Assembly: GCA_963693285.1 (NCBI GenBank)
Contig: OY848917.1
Coordinates: 31,197,245 to 31,261,244 of the forward strand
Direction of reading: 5' to 3'
Length of the DNA: 64,000 nucleotides
From: Xestospongia muta
Lineage: Eukaryota; Porifera; Demospongiae; Haplosclerida; Petrosiidae
The translations under genes were made by a program, and so were the position numbers. The notes below the pieces were generated by a model. The model was not told the origin of the DNA. It made no database searches and saw only the letters and a program-made list of their open reading frames with translations. Numbering within the stretch: the first letter of the stretch is position 1; each line of letters opens with the position of its first letter. Below are positions 9,800 to 21,205 of the stretch, one piece after another.

Positions 9800-12729
9800 A
9801 AGTGATCATTTTTACGGGTCCATAAAATGATAATTCTACGACAAACAGAAACCACACCCAAACCACGGCCTGAATTGATTAATGATGGCTGACTTAGCAG
9901 GCGTTCACTCGTGTTTGTGTGTGGGTCAAGAGTTTTCATCTTTTGAAGAGCTAAATAGTGTTCTAAAACTATAGCAAGAACATACGTTTGTTACTTTATA
10001 TACTAGAAGTTTGAAAACTGTAGCAGCTACTTGTAAACGTGCTCCTAAGCGCCATATTAACGATGACTTAGGATACTCAGAATTGGACTATGCATGTGTT
10101 CATGGTGGTCGAGAGTATGTGTCTCACTCCAAGGATAAAAGGAAGTGCCAAAGGTACGACAAGGGATGTACTGCTAAGTAATCAACATCATTTCTTAATA
10201 CATTTTTGAAAGAGTGCTCATTTGTAATTATAGTCAGATTGTCACCTGATGGGAATAAACTTCTTTGATATATTAGTGTGGAACACAATCATGGCTTGTC
10301 AAGGGTAAATATTGTGTATAAACAATTATATTATGATCGTAGCTATTTTGTAGGAAGCATTTAGACACATGCCAAAACAATGAAAAAATGCTGCACATGT
10401 CCTAAGCTTAAAAGTAAATAAGAAAATTATACAGAATCATTTCAGCAGTAGTACAGGAAAGGTAATCACAATGAAAGATGTGCACAATATACCTGTAAAG
10501 TCAAAGTGTCAGATTTAAAATGATTCCCAGGAATTAGTCGAAGAGATGAAGAAGGTTAAATGTATTATAAGTGGCTAAATTACTGACAAGTTAAGCTACC
10601 TCATTTAGGTGCTGAAGTAACTGTTTTTGTCGATGAAGATAACACATTGCAGGCTTTCTATTTCCAAACTATGGAAATGAAGAAAGTGTTCCAGTCAGAC
10701 CCAGAACTTCTGTTTATTGATGCCACATACAAGTTGAATGATGTACACATGTTGCTGTATGTTCTTATATGTATTGATGGCAATGGTGAAAGTGAAGTAG
10801 TTTGCTTATGGTTGGTGGAGCATGAAGATAAGGAGACACTTACTAATTTGATGATGGAATTAAAAAAGCACAATGAAAGTTGGCAATCCAAACAGTGTAT
10901 CATGTCAGATAAGGATATGATTGAAAGAGATGTTTTGACAGAACAAGTACCTGTGAGCCTGCTAATATGTCTTTTTCATACACTACACAGTATGAAAAGG
11001 GAGATGTCCTGTTACAAACTAGGCATATCTCAAAGTGAAATATCCGTGTGCTTGGAAATAATGTCTAAGATGGCGTACACACAAACTGCATCCTTTATGA
11101 TCAACTGAAGCAGTGCGTACCTCAGCCAGTACTTGAATACTTCAATGATAATTGTCATTGCATGTGTGATCAATGGGTGGATGGATTAAAATAAGCAAAT
11201 TGAAATTTCATGAAATGTACAAATAACAGAGTAGAGAGCATCAACAAGAAATTAAAAATGGTTATTACCAGATATTCCAGGATGACAGTTTTTTCCAAGA
11301 CTTAATGAAAATATTTTCATCACTGAATATGGAAAGAGATCACAGGGCAATTGAGATTACATCAAAGAGACAAATTACTGAATATATGATAATTTTGTTG
11401 TTGATCAGTACATGGCACTACTTACACATACTACTTTGACTTTTTGAAGACACAGAGTGTGTAGAGAAAGTGAAAATTGCACAAGATACAGATGAGTACA
11501 ATTGTAACATCAACAGCACAGATGGAAATATAACCATTAGCACCAGCAGCTGTCCATGTGGCTTTTTTACTTCTATGAAACTACTAATGTCGTCATATCC
11601 TAGCAGTGTGTCAGTATAAGGGACTTTCACTGTTTGATGAAACGTTATGTGCTGAAAGATGGAAATTATGTCACTACTGCCACACCATCGTGTATACCAA
11701 GTTAGTAATGATGACGAGGGTGATGCTGATGTCACAGATGAAGTTATGGGTGTTCATTTAACAACAACTACTCACCATACATCAAGAGTTCTGACAGAAC
11801 TTGAAAAATATAGAAAGGCATTTACATTGATACAAGATTTAGCCCAACAACTGTCAACTTGTGGTATGTAGGACTTTGAAGATGGTATCCTGGACTTGCA
11901 ATTTTGAAAACAATGTGGACTCAAGGGAAAAAAATTAGGATTATGGAAATGCAAACAGAAACTAGTAAGATAAAACATCCATGTAATAGTAATTTTACTT
12001 GTTTTTATATTGATGTAGATGTTTTCAATAATAGGAATTGTGATAATATGTCTGACTGTGATCATGAGAATGTGTGTGAATCATCCATTCAAGATCAAAG
12101 TATATCAGATGTATGAAAACTTTGGTGAAAATGTCACCTAAGATGTGTAAAAGAGGAAGGCCAAAAGATGCTGGATTAACAGCAATTGGGCTACTAAAGA
12201 AAAAGAAAACTGACAAGTTAACTCCATTTATTAAGAAATCTGAATGGGAGAAAATTAAAGATATTGTGCTATGTGTTAACTGTTATTCTTTGGTGTATAT
12301 GTACAGTGATGAGTGTTTTGATGAAAATGTGTGCATTCATTTGATTAGAAAGTATTTTACATTTGATGCTTGGAACCAAGTGAAAATGGTCGTGGATGTT
12401 CTGAAAGATAAAGGTTGTTGGATATGTCGTGTATGTCTACAACCACTCACTGGGAAAAGCATAGCCTGTGATAGCTGCTTGGAGTGGTATCATCTCCAAT
12501 GTATTTGGTTTAAGAAATCACCCAAGAAGAAAACTTGATTTTGTAGATCATGATATGTTAAATAAGAATGTATTGCTGTGTTCCTCACAGTCTGTTCTGT
12601 GCAATAATAATAGTGATAATAATTACTTTACATAATAATAATAATGTTGAGTGCGTTTTAGGTGTGGTTTCCGCTTGCCGTAAAAATAGCTTGGAATTAT
12701 CATTTTACAGACCTGTAAAAATAGTCACT
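9800..12729 (+). mobile_element. MULE-type DNA transposon with long TIRs
   Basis: The ends form long imperfect inverted repeats. The left starts agtgatcatttttacgggtc and includes aaaatgataattc and gaaaccacacc. The right, read inward on the minus strand, starts agtgactatttttacaggtc with the same aaaatgataattc and ggaaaccacacc blocks. Flanking nonamers tcatttata and tcatttgtc match at 7 of 9 positions, as expected for a decayed 9-bp target duplication typical of Mutator-like elements. The interior encodes a SWIM-type MULE transposase followed by a PHD finger. The right flank is a RecQ-like helicase fragment, so the element appears to have landed in another mobile or repeated gene. Confidence 0.8.
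9883..12539 (+). pseudogene. MULE/ZSWIM-like transposase with C-terminal PHD finger
   Basis: Pieces read in order. The N-terminal FAR1-like region at 9883-10180 contains FSSFEELNSVLK and LGYSELDYACVHGGREY. A HNHGLS motif lies near 10290. The MULE transposase core is open at 10595-11105: ELLFIDATYKLND supplies the first catalytic Asp, CIDGNGESEVVCLWLVEHED follows, and MSDKDMIERDVL supplies the second Asp, followed by LLICLFHTLHSMKRE. A SWIM zinc finger lies near 11550 (SCPCGFFTSMKL). The open frame 12113-12538 ends in a PHD finger (CRVCLQPLTGKSIACDSC, EWYHLQC), whose last Cys pair (CRSC) comes after a stop at 12538. In-frame stops and frameshifts separate the parts, so it is non-functional unless spliced in a way I cannot see. 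MULE transposases cut and paste DNA in the nucleus; the PHD finger would suggest chromatin reading. Confidence 0.8.
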
Positions 12730-12873
12730 TCATTTGTCAAACCCAGTCAGTAAATTGACAAACACATCAATACCATTAATAAAAGCTTCTATAGCCATCG
12801 TCTGTTCTGGCTTAACTGTGTCATATCCTAGCTTAGTGAACACTTCTTGAACAACCTGGTGTCTCCTTTCCTC
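12730..12873 (-). pseudogene. RecQ-like DNA helicase N-terminal fragment
   Basis: Reading leftward from an ATG at 12873 gives MEERRHQVVQEVFTKLGYDT, then KPEQTMAIEAFINGIDVFVN and LLTGFDK and a stop. This matches the RecQ N-terminus: the Q-motif-like fKpeQ..ai..f..G.Dvfv, then Walker A, normally PTGxGKS. Here Walker A reads LLTGFDK, so the Gly and Ser needed for ATP binding are lost. The frame ends exactly at the MULE terminus. The rest of the helicase is not recognised on the other side of the MULE. RecQ-like genes with this start are often multicopy in cnidarian and sponge genomes, so this may be a repeat rather than a host gene. Confidence 0.65.
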
Positions 12874-13094
12874 CATGCTGATTCATGTAGACACTATGTT
12901 TACATTAAAACCTAATATTACAAACCACATATATATAATGTTATTAATTAATGAAATTCCTTTTCGACAACTGCTCTATGTGTGGTAAACCAGAACCTTC
13001 CTCTCTTAGCAAAGGGTCTGACTTGTGAGATTAGGCCAGGACTAGGCTAAAAGTACAAGTATAAACACTGTAGCAAGTAGTGCCAAATTAAATG

Positions 13095-13205
13095 ACACAG
13101 GCTATTATAATTAACCACTCCTACTTTCACACCTCTAATTTAATAAAGATGGCCCTTGTTATGTCATGTCAGTGTAAACACTGACTTTCTGAGTGCTAAA
13201 TTTGT
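13095..13205 (+). repeat. about 100-bp repeat, third copy
   Basis: The stretch ttataattaaccactcctac through gactttctgagtgctaaatt is found also at 18346-18440 and 26518-26612, where it sits between the Harbinger N-terminus and the gypsy gag of the big duplication. Its presence here, left of the gypsy 3' half, suggests a rearranged remnant of the same composite. Confidence 0.7.
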
Positions 13206-13209
13206 AAAA

Positions 13210-15021
13210 GCTGTATTACAACAAGTACTTAATGTTATGGCTTATGCTAGTTGGCCACTGAAGCCAGCTGAAAAAAATTACAGAATCATCGAAAAGAGAG
13301 TGTTTAGCTCTGGTTTATGCTATTAAGTACTTTAAAAACTACCTCTTGGGGCATTTTTTCACTGTGTATACGGATCACAACCCACTACAGTGGTTGTCCA
13401 CACAGAAGATGGAAGGAAAGTTAAGCCATTGGGCTTTGCAAGTTCAAGAATTTGAATTTAAAATTCTTTATAGAAAAGGCACCCACAATACAAATGCTGA
13501 TGCTTTGTCACAGCAACCATGTACAGCTGCTACAAAAGTCATTTGTGGACCTAGTGAAAGTGAACTGATTAAGGAAGAGGCTAATGATCCAATTCTAGCA
13601 AAAATCATTTCATACCTCAAGACAAACAGTAACAAAAAACCTCAAGGTACAGAATGGAAACACCCACAATACAGAAGGTGGCTTCAACTATGCCCCCAAC
13701 TCAAGTTACACAATGGTCTTCTCTATCATCATATCATTAAACAGGTTAGTAAAGAGCAGCGTCTAGTGCTGATAGCACCATTAAGTCTCAAAGTGACTTA
13801 CCTACAACAATGTCATGATGCCCTTTATGTGCTCATCAAAGGTATATGAAGACATTACTGCGAATACAAGAAAATGTGTACTAGGTTGGAATGGCAACAG
13901 ATACTCAAAATTACTGCGACTTGTGTGATGCTTGCAATTAAACAAAGCCAGCACTAACTCAACTGATCCCGTTGGTAAATATGCCTATTGGTAAACCCTG
14001 GGAGATGTTAGGAGTGGATATTCTAAATGTACCAATGTCATGTCAGGGCAATTCTAATATCTTAGTTATACAAGACTACTTCACCAAATGGCCTGTGGCC
14101 ATTCGTCTGAAGGATCAAATAGCAGAAAGTACAGTGAAAGCTCTCGTTGAAACCCTTAGTATTTATGGCATACCTACTTATATTCATTCTGACTAGGGAG
14201 CTAATTCTGACCAGGGAGCACACTTTTAAAAGAGACATGCCAAGGTTTTGGAACACATAAATCATGAACTACACCCTATCATCCCCAAGATGATGGTTTA
14301 GTGGAGCACACCAATCGTTCCTTATTGCAGATGTTAAGGACATATTGTGTTGAATCCAGTGATTGGGAGAAATGGCTACCTCTCCTCCTTTACACCTACT
14401 GATCCTAAACGCACACATCTACTAAATGCTCACCATATCTTTTAACGTTTGGTAGAGAACCCACACTTCCATCTCATTTACATGGATTAGACACAGACTC
14501 ATATGTTTATTCTAAGTAACTCCAACATCAGCTAAGTCAATTAGTTGAACTGTACCTTATAGATGTAGCATCTACTCACAAGAAGGCATATGACACTCGG
14601 GCTCATACTAGGTTATCATTTCAAGCTGGTAATCATGTTTGGTTATTCAAACCAACAGCTGTAAAGCTCTGTTCAAGATGTGGGGTGGGTGGACTGTTTT
14701 GAAACACAACTCAGGTCAACCGACTGTCATAATTGCACACTTGGATGGACGAAAGAAGACAGTACATATAAATCATTTACAGCTACATACTCTTAGACCA
14801 GTTCTAAAAGGAATGCCACAGCATTCTCCAACACTTACACCATGTTGTCAGCAATCTCCTTTTAAACATTCTGTTATTGAGTCTGAAGATGAATTATCTA
14901 ACAATTACCCATTAGAAGAACCTTCCATTTCTCGACCTACCCACACACACAGAGTTCCAGATAGATATGCTCCCTATGTCACTTTGTCACTCGAGACGAG
15001 CTCTTGAAGAGAGGGAGGTTA
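13210..15021 (+). pseudogene. Ty3/gypsy pol 3' half (RNase H, integrase, tail)
   Basis: RNase H starts near 13230 (VMAYASWPLKPAEKNY) and continues after a frameshift in an open frame at 13346-13849 (VYTDHNPLQWLSTQKMEGKL, RKGTHNTNADALSQ). Integrase follows: GKPWEMLGVDIL and DYFTKWPVA at about 13990-14100 (first Asp), YGIPTYIHSD with a stop in the SDQG motif at 14196, then in other frames DGLVEHTNRSLLQ near 14295 (catalytic Glu). The post-integrase tail lies at 14640-15007. RNase H degrades the RNA template and integrase inserts the cDNA. RT, protease and gag are absent, so this is a 5'-truncated element with several frameshifts. It ends in a putative LTR. Confidence 0.85.
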
Positions 15022-15152
15022 TGTAGGATAATAGTTAACATTAATTTAACATTAATCAACATTAATAATCAATAAACGAGAGCACATGTTGTTTTGAACT
15101 GATTGTTTTTGTAAATTGTTGTTTTGAGGAATATTGTATAATTTGTATTACA
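15022..15152 (+). repeat. putative 3' LTR of the 13.2-kb gypsy element
   Basis: After the coding tail a purine tract (agagagggagg) leads into tgtaggataatag and the stretch closes with tgtattaca, giving a TG..CA unit of about 131 bp. Homology between the two copies of the large duplication begins within ten bases after it, which supports this boundary. No 5' LTR is found, so the length is provisional. Confidence 0.5.
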
Positions 15153-15363
15153 CTACCATCCACTGGTGCTACCATCGATTGCACTTCCACAATTTGGAAA
15201 CCCAAAGTGTCTCAAAAACCGTCAATGATCCCATTTAATACTTCACCACTGAAAACTTTATATAATAATGCTTCATTAGAACTTTCACAATAGCTGTGCA
15301 TACGTGTTTATTATGCAACAAACTGAGGACTTTGAAACACCAAACAAATGTACAGAATCTGTA
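15153..15363 (-). pseudogene. Harbinger transposase fragment, copy A (core start)
   Basis: On the minus strand this reads FLRHFGFPNCGSAIDGSTSG. It matches the start of the PIF/Harbinger DDE domain, in which the Asp of the IDG motif is the first catalytic residue. The copy is cut at 15363 by the hAT insertion, and its N-terminal part resumes at 17917. Toward lower coordinates it is cut by the gypsy LTR, so the second Asp and the Glu are missing here. The intact arrangement is in copy B (25540-26510). Confidence 0.7.
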
Positions 15364-17916
15364 CAGGGCCATAGCAAGCGGTCAGGCTGGTCAGGCTTTG
15401 GCCTAACCACTTTTATTTGAGCATCGAGACCACATCTACTGTACCATACTATAAATATTAATTAATTCTACATGTGAACTGTCATGGCAGTTGCATCAGA
15501 GACAGCCACAATTGTTCCCAGTGAACCTCACCAGCCATTGGCTTTCAAATTCCCAAAAAAGACTTTTGGGAAAAAGAGTCCTGTTACTAGATGCTTTCAG
15601 CCTTCTTGGTTTAAGCAGTGGCCTTTTCTTTATTACAATGAGGCATTGGACGTTGTACTTTGCCATACTTGTTGGGTGGCCTCTCAACAGAAGTTGATCA
15701 TGGCTTTAAATGCTGATACTGCTTTTGTAAGTTGAATCTTATAATATACCAGCTATAGTTAAAGTCATTGAGCCTGTGCTACATTTATATACAAGATTAG
15801 AATCAATAATGTGTCATTCCTAGATTTCTCGAGGTTTCTGTAATTGGAAGGATGCGACTGCTAGTTTCAAGAAACATGAAACAAGTGCATGCCACAGGCA
15901 AGCCGTGGAGGTGATGATTACCCTTCCAGCCAGAACAAGGGATGTTGGTGAGCATCTGTCTCAGCAGCATGCATCTGATAAGGAGAGTAATAGAGATACC
16001 TTATATAAAATATTCATGTCAATCAAGTTTCTGTGCCGTCAAGGGCTTGCATTACGAGGTGATGGTTGTGAGTTTGATGGTAATTTTAAGGTATTACTTT
16101 CAATGCTTGCTGAGCTGGATCCAAGGGATGATAGGGCGTAGTTTGTGATTGATGTGATTTAATACTGGGTAGTTGGATGAAAAGGAAGGAAAATGTGTAT
16201 AGAAGTCCTGATATACAAAATGAAATTGTTAAAGTTATGGATATTAAATTGCTTAGAATTTTGTCATGTGATCTCCAGCATTCACCTTTCCTAGCTATTT
16301 GGTGGATGAGACGACAGACATCTCAAATAAGGAGCAGGCAACTGTTGTCATTCAGTGTGTTGAAAATTTTACAGTGCATGAAGAATTTCTTGGGCTTTAT
16401 TCTCTACCCTCAATTGATTCTGATGTTATTGTTGGCATGATTAAAAATGTGCTAATTCGAATGAACTTGAATATCAACAAGTTAAGGGGTCAATGTTATA
16501 ATGGAGCCAGTACTATGAAGGGCCATAGAAGTGGGGTTTCTACACAAATAAGTCAAATTGAGCCAAGGGCAGTTTATACCCACTGCTATGGACACTCCTT
16601 AAATTTGGCTGCAAGTGATGCACTAAAGGGATCAAAATTAATGAAGGATGCATTAGAAACAGTGCATGAAATTTCAAAATTAATAAAATATTCACCAAGA
16701 CAAGAAGGCATTTTTCAAAAGTTAAAGGAAGATTTAATCCTGGAATTAGAGTTTTATGTCCAACGAGATGGACTGTTAGGGCTAAATCAATTGGTAGTAT
16801 CATCAAAAACTTTGATGTACTTCAAGATACATGGGAAGAGGCATCTACAATTGTGAAAGACATTGAAACTAAGCCCAGAATATGTGGAGTATCAGCCATA
16901 ATGAATAATTTTGATTTTGTTTTTGGAGCCATGTTAGGGGAATTGGTTTTATGTCATGCAGATAATCTTAGCAGCACCCTCCAGCATGAAACCATGTCAG
17001 CAGCAGCTGGTCAAGAGCTTGCTCGTATGACTGTGCAGACACTTGAAAGTCTTCGCAATGACAGAATGTTTGATATTTTTGGGCAAATGTGAATCAGTTT
17101 ACTTCTACCCATGAAGTCCATGATGCACGGCTACCTAGGCAACAGAAGAGACCTAGAAGATATGAAGAAGGACATTCAAGTGGAAATGTTCATGAAACTC
17201 CAAAGCAGTACTGCCAACAACAATATTTTGAAGCTATTGACCTGATACTTAATTGTATTCAAGATCAGTTCAACCAACCAGGGTACAAAGTTTATTCCAC
17301 TCTTGAATCTCTCCTAATGAAGGCAAGTAAACAAGAGGAGTTTGAAGTTGATCTTGAAGCTGTGTGCATTTTACAAAGATGATTTTGTCAAGGTACTTTT
17401 ACATGCACAGCTCCAAACATTTGCTGTGCATTTCCAAGAAGTGATGAAAGAAAAGGAAACACTAGACAAACTCTCATTCTTTGACCTGAAGAATTATTTC
17501 TCCTCAATTTCAAGCTCCCAGGCTGCTCTTTTAGACAAACTTGCAAAAGTAATGCAGCTTATCTTGATCATGCCAGCACTAATGCCTCCTCTAAGAGGTC
17601 ATTTAGTGCTCTCAGAAGAGACAAAAGTTATTTATGATCTACAATGCTACAGGAACGATTGAACTATCTCATGTTACTACATGTGCATAAAGATCGAACC
17701 GACAACTTTTGCTTAAAAACAGCTATCAATGAATTTATACAAGACTCACAACACAGAGCAAACATTTTTGCCAAATACAACTTTGACTTTTGATTGTTAT
17801 TATATTAAACATTAAATTACTTGCTGCTAGTTTACTGCTATTGCTTGTACATGCACACAAGTACAATAGAAGTGACATATGGCCTGACCACTCAAAATTT
17901 GCTTGCTACGGCCCTG
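15364..17916 (+). mobile_element. hAT transposon with TIRs inserted in Harbinger copy A
   Basis: The left end is cagggccatagcaagcgg and the right end, read on the minus strand, is cagggccgtagcaagcaa (15 of 18 identical), a hAT-type TIR. Flanks share ctgta(c) as a decayed target duplication. The homologous site in copy B (about 26095-26105) lacks the element and reads straight through, which fixes both ends. The interior holds a TTF/DUF4371-type hAT transposase pseudogene. Confidence 0.9.
15484..17793 (+). pseudogene. hAT transposase, TTF zinc finger/DUF4371 type
   Basis: The N-terminal TTF-type zinc finger is at 15484-15735 and about 15830-15910 (CFQPSWFKQWPFLYYNEALD, LCHTCWVA, SFKKHETSACHRQAV). 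The RNase H-like core at 16299-16856 contains LVDETTDISNKEQATVV (catalytic Asp region), LRGQCYNGASTMKG and YTHCYGHSLNLAASDA. The C-terminal part runs through 16853-17662 and the dimerisation segment ends at 17793 (TMLQERLNYLMLLHVHKD). In-frame stops and shifts at about 16140, 16856, 17092, 17380 and 17662 show it is dead. An intron between 15735 and about 15825 is possible (TTTTgtaagt donor). In this family the enzyme excises and reinserts its own element through the terminal repeats. Confidence 0.88.
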
Positions 17917-18345
17917 CTGTACTCTGTCCTGTTGACAGAAAGCAAATTGTAAAGACTAATTGTAGTTCAACTGGAATGGCCTGACAAACTTAGATATCTT
18001 CCTTCTCCTTGTACACCTTTAATTAAGAACATAAATACTGAAAGGTTACATTCCTAATCCAAAAATTCTTATACCAATTATTTTCATTGAAAGTTCTATT
18101 GACAATGTAGTCTCAAAAATCAGAGCTTCTAGACCTAATCTAATTAAATCTCTCTATGTAATGTTGAGAAGGCAGTGTGGATGCTAATATCAAAACAAGG
18201 AAAGCCATTTTTGTCTCCCTTGTCTTGAAAAGAAGATACTCCTTTTGATTAATGGATTAGTAATTCAAGGTGGGCGCCTCCTTAAAGCCAACATAACCAT
18301 ATCAATTCTTAAAGACTCCATCTTTCATTAATTACTATTATATTA
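17917..18345 (-). pseudogene. Harbinger transposase N-terminal region, copy A
   Basis: The minus-strand reading parallels copy B at 26100-26510: a region ending NVTFQYLCSELKVYMEKEDI in copy B, matching the PIF/Harbinger N-terminal helix-turn-helix part (tF..Lc..L...l.r.D). It is the continuation of 15153-15363 before the hAT insertion. No open frame of useful length survives. Confidence 0.65.
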
Positions 18346-18440
18346 TAATTAACCACTCCTACTTTCACACCTCTAATTTAACAAAGTTAGCTCTGGTTAT
18401 ATCATGTAATTGTAATCACTGACTTTGTGAGTGCTAAATT
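18346..18440 (+). repeat. about 100-bp repeat, copy A
   Basis: Near-identical to 26518-26612 and similar to 13095-13205. It lies between the Harbinger start and the gypsy gag, so it is either the outer end of the Harbinger element or the 5' leader of the gypsy. Confidence 0.7.
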
Positions 18441-18499
18441 TCCACAGACACAAATATCAGAATTAACCTAGGCTAAATATACTAGTGTAAACAGCTCAT

Positions 18500-19080
18500 T
18501 ATGTTGTTTGAAGAAGAGGAGACACTATCAAATTATTTGTCATAACCCACGTAGTAAAATAGATTCTATTCAAGAAAGTGAGTTCCTAGGACAGATATAA
18601 GTTGTCAACAGAGATGAGAAGTCATGGAATATTACTCTCCAGCTGATTGGTCAGCCCTGTCAATTCAACCTTGATAGAGGAGCAGATGTAACAGGAATTC
18701 CAGAAGATAGTTATCGAAGTTAATTTTAGACAGAATCAAATTACAACCCTCAGATCGAGTACTGAAAGGTACTACCTTACACCAGTTAAAAATAAAAGCA
18801 AAATCCACTGACACATTATGCTATAAAGATCGAGAGAGTAAGTAAGAAATTTATGTTATTGAAGATTTGGTAAGACGATCACTAGGACATCCAGCAATTG
18901 AAATTCTCCAACTTACGACCTTTGTTGACTCTGTTATTGACATTTGTAAAGAGCAATTCACACTAGCTCATCCTTACCTTTTTATTGGCTTTGGTAGAAT
19001 TTAAGAAGAATATAGAATTAAATTAATCGATATTCTGACTCCGTTTAAATTGACAACACCTCAAATAATACCACTCCAGT
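18500..19080 (+). pseudogene. Ty3/gypsy gag-protease-RT start, duplicated copy A
   Basis: Equivalent to 26660-27010. A broken zinc-knuckle region near 18515-18550 is followed by a protease segment near 18650 reading CQFNLDRGADVTGIPE. The catalytic triad DTG is changed to DRG, which would abolish proteolysis. RT approach motifs LIDILTPFKLTTPQIIPLQ lie near 19035-19080. At about 19080 the sequence switches to a different gypsy family whose zinc knuckle begins abruptly. The remaining C-terminal part of this element resumes at 21470. Confidence 0.8.
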
Positions 19081-20190
19081 GGAAGTTGTGGTAACGTTGA
19101 CCATATTGCAAAGGTTTGTCGCAGTAAAACGCAAAAGGTATCAAAAAAGACCACCACACATTATATGTTACAAGACTCACCCTCTTCTGTGAAACCCCAT
19201 CACTACCAGTGTTTCAACAGAAACAGTGCAGTAATTTTATGATCTTTTCCCAGATAATGCAAGTCCAACCCAAATGTTTTGACAGTTCATGTAAACAAGG
19301 CAGTCCTCTATTAGTAGTGCTACTGACCAATTGCAACCTACAGATGTGTCCATTCACACATATACTGGTGAAACATTGACCACATTAGATGTCCAGGTAG
19401 AGTATGAATCACAAGTCCTCATCCTGCCATTGGTTGTTGGGAAAGACCAGGGTCTAAGTTTATTCTGACGGAACTGGCTTAAGAAAATTAAACTAAATTG
19501 GTCTGCACTTCACACAGTCACTATGTCGTCTGCCTTAGATAACTTATTACAACAACACCAGAATCTTTTTCATGATCAGCTGGGAACACTAAAAGGATTT
19601 CAGGCTTAATTAGACGTAGATGCTACAGCTCAACCTCGTTTTTTCAAACCTCAACCGGTGCCATATGTACTTTAAAGAGAAAGTTGAGAAAGAGTTAGAA
19701 TGACTACAAAGTCTGGGTATTATTACACTAGTATCATTCTCAGATTGGGCTGCTCCAATAGTTCCTGTTGAAAAGTGACACTAACATTCGTATTTGTGGT
19801 GACTATAAGGTGACTATTAACCAGGCCTCTCAAACAGACACCTATCCATTACTTCATGTTGATATTATTTGATGATGACTCAAAAACATTTACAACAATT
19901 AACACACACAAGGGATTGTTTTAGTATTTAGAGATTACCTTTTGGCATTTCAACTGCATCAGCATTGTTTCAACATACGATGGAAAGTCTTCTTCAAGGA
20001 CTATCAAAAGTATGTGTTTATATTGAAGATATTTATTTGCAGGTGTGGATGAAAAGGATCATTTACAATACTTAAGCCAAGTGTTAGAGTAATTAGAATC
20101 TGCTGGACTGTCTCTGAAGAAGTCAAAATGTGTCTTTATGACAACATCAGTGGAATATCTTAGTCACATGATTGATGCTAAGGGCCATGA
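19081..20190 (+). pseudogene. second-family Ty3/gypsy gag-RT, nested
   Basis: It opens with a zinc knuckle at about 19090 (CGNVDHIAKVCRSKTQ), a protease C-terminal segment near 19360 (TGETLTTLDVQVEYESQVLI) and the linker to RT (NLFHDQLGTLKGFQA). RT runs to about 20190: SFSDWAAPIVPVEK, NIRICGDYKVTINQASQTDT, FGISTASALFQHTMESLLQG and VYIEDI, where the catalytic YxDD reads YIED, then KKSKCVFMTTSVEYLSHMID. Frames shift repeatedly and stops are frequent. RNase H and integrase of this strand are missing; an inverted gypsy segment takes their place, and the plus-strand tail resumes at 21206. Confidence 0.8.
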
Positions 20191-20194
20191 TTGA

Positions 20195-21205
20195 TGCATC
20201 TTGATAGAGTAGGTCCAAATGAGTACGAAATCTCTGACCCATTAGCAGTTCAGCAGGAGATAGACCAGTGGTACTATGAGGAGTAACTCTATATCTAAAT
20301 AAAAACATTGAAATTCTTTCTTGAACATCACATTCCAATTTCCTAATTCCATTCTTAAAAGTCTGTACAGCACACTCAGCTAAACCATATAAGGTTGCGT
20401 GGTACGGTGAAGTCAATATGTGTTTTATTCCATTTCTTTCCATGAAGAGTGAAAATTCCTGACTAGTGAACCCAGATCCATTATCTGATACTAATTGTTC
20501 TGGGATTCCATGAGTTGCAAATATAATTCTGAGTTTTTCAATGGTAGCTTTGGTAGATGTAGAGGGAACAACATGGACCTCCATCCACTTAGAATGAGCA
20601 TCAATTAGTACAAGATATAATTTTCCTAAAAAAGGACCAAGATGATCAATGTGTACTCTTACCCATGGTCTACTGGGAAATTCCAACGGATGCAGAGGAG
20701 CTCTACTTGAACTGAACGATGCAGTTGACAAATCTTGCACTGGTGAACTTCCTTGATGAAACTGCTTTACACCAAAAACAATTGCTAATGCTTCCTTCTC
20801 CAGCTGAGAATATTTTTTTTCTGCAGGAGACAAAGCTCGAGAGATAAAAGCAATAGGCTTCTCACTGTTATTATCCATTCTTTGAACATGAACAGCTCCT
20901 AAACCATAGCGGGAGGCACATGAGAGAAGTAATGGTTTCACACTATTGGAATGAACAAGTAATGAGGAAGACTGAAGGAGATGTTTGGTCTTTTTAAAGG
21001 CTTCATCTTGTGCCTTAGACCATTTCCATTTGGTATCTTTACATAGTAATCTGTGCAACGGGGCTAAGATTGTTGACACATTAGAGAGAAACTTTTTAAA
21101 ATAATTCAGAAATCCTAAAAAAGACTTTAATTCAGTAATATTAGTGGGCTCTGGAGCCTCTTTAATGGCTTTTACCTTACTGCTCGAGTGGATTCCCGTC
21201 ACTGT
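20195..21205 (-). pseudogene. inverted Ty3/gypsy pol segment, long open frame with internal deletion
   Basis: The frame from 21247 to 20147 (366 codons) has no stop, though its first residues and last dozen or so come from flanking sequence. It carries the RT thumb (TNITELKSFLGFLNYFKKFL), the start of RNase H (PLLLSCASRYGLGAVHVQRM, EKPIAFISRALSPAEKKYSQ), then after FGVKQFHQ jumps to the integrase core: WVRVHIDHLGPFLGK, LIDAHSKWMEVH, QLVSDNGSGFTSQEF and YGLAECAVQTFKNG. The three integrase acidic residues are present. The rest of RNase H and the zinc-binding domain are lost by an in-frame deletion. RT catalytic motifs are also absent, so it cannot transpose alone. It lies head-to-head inside a plus-strand relative. 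Confidence 0.85.
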
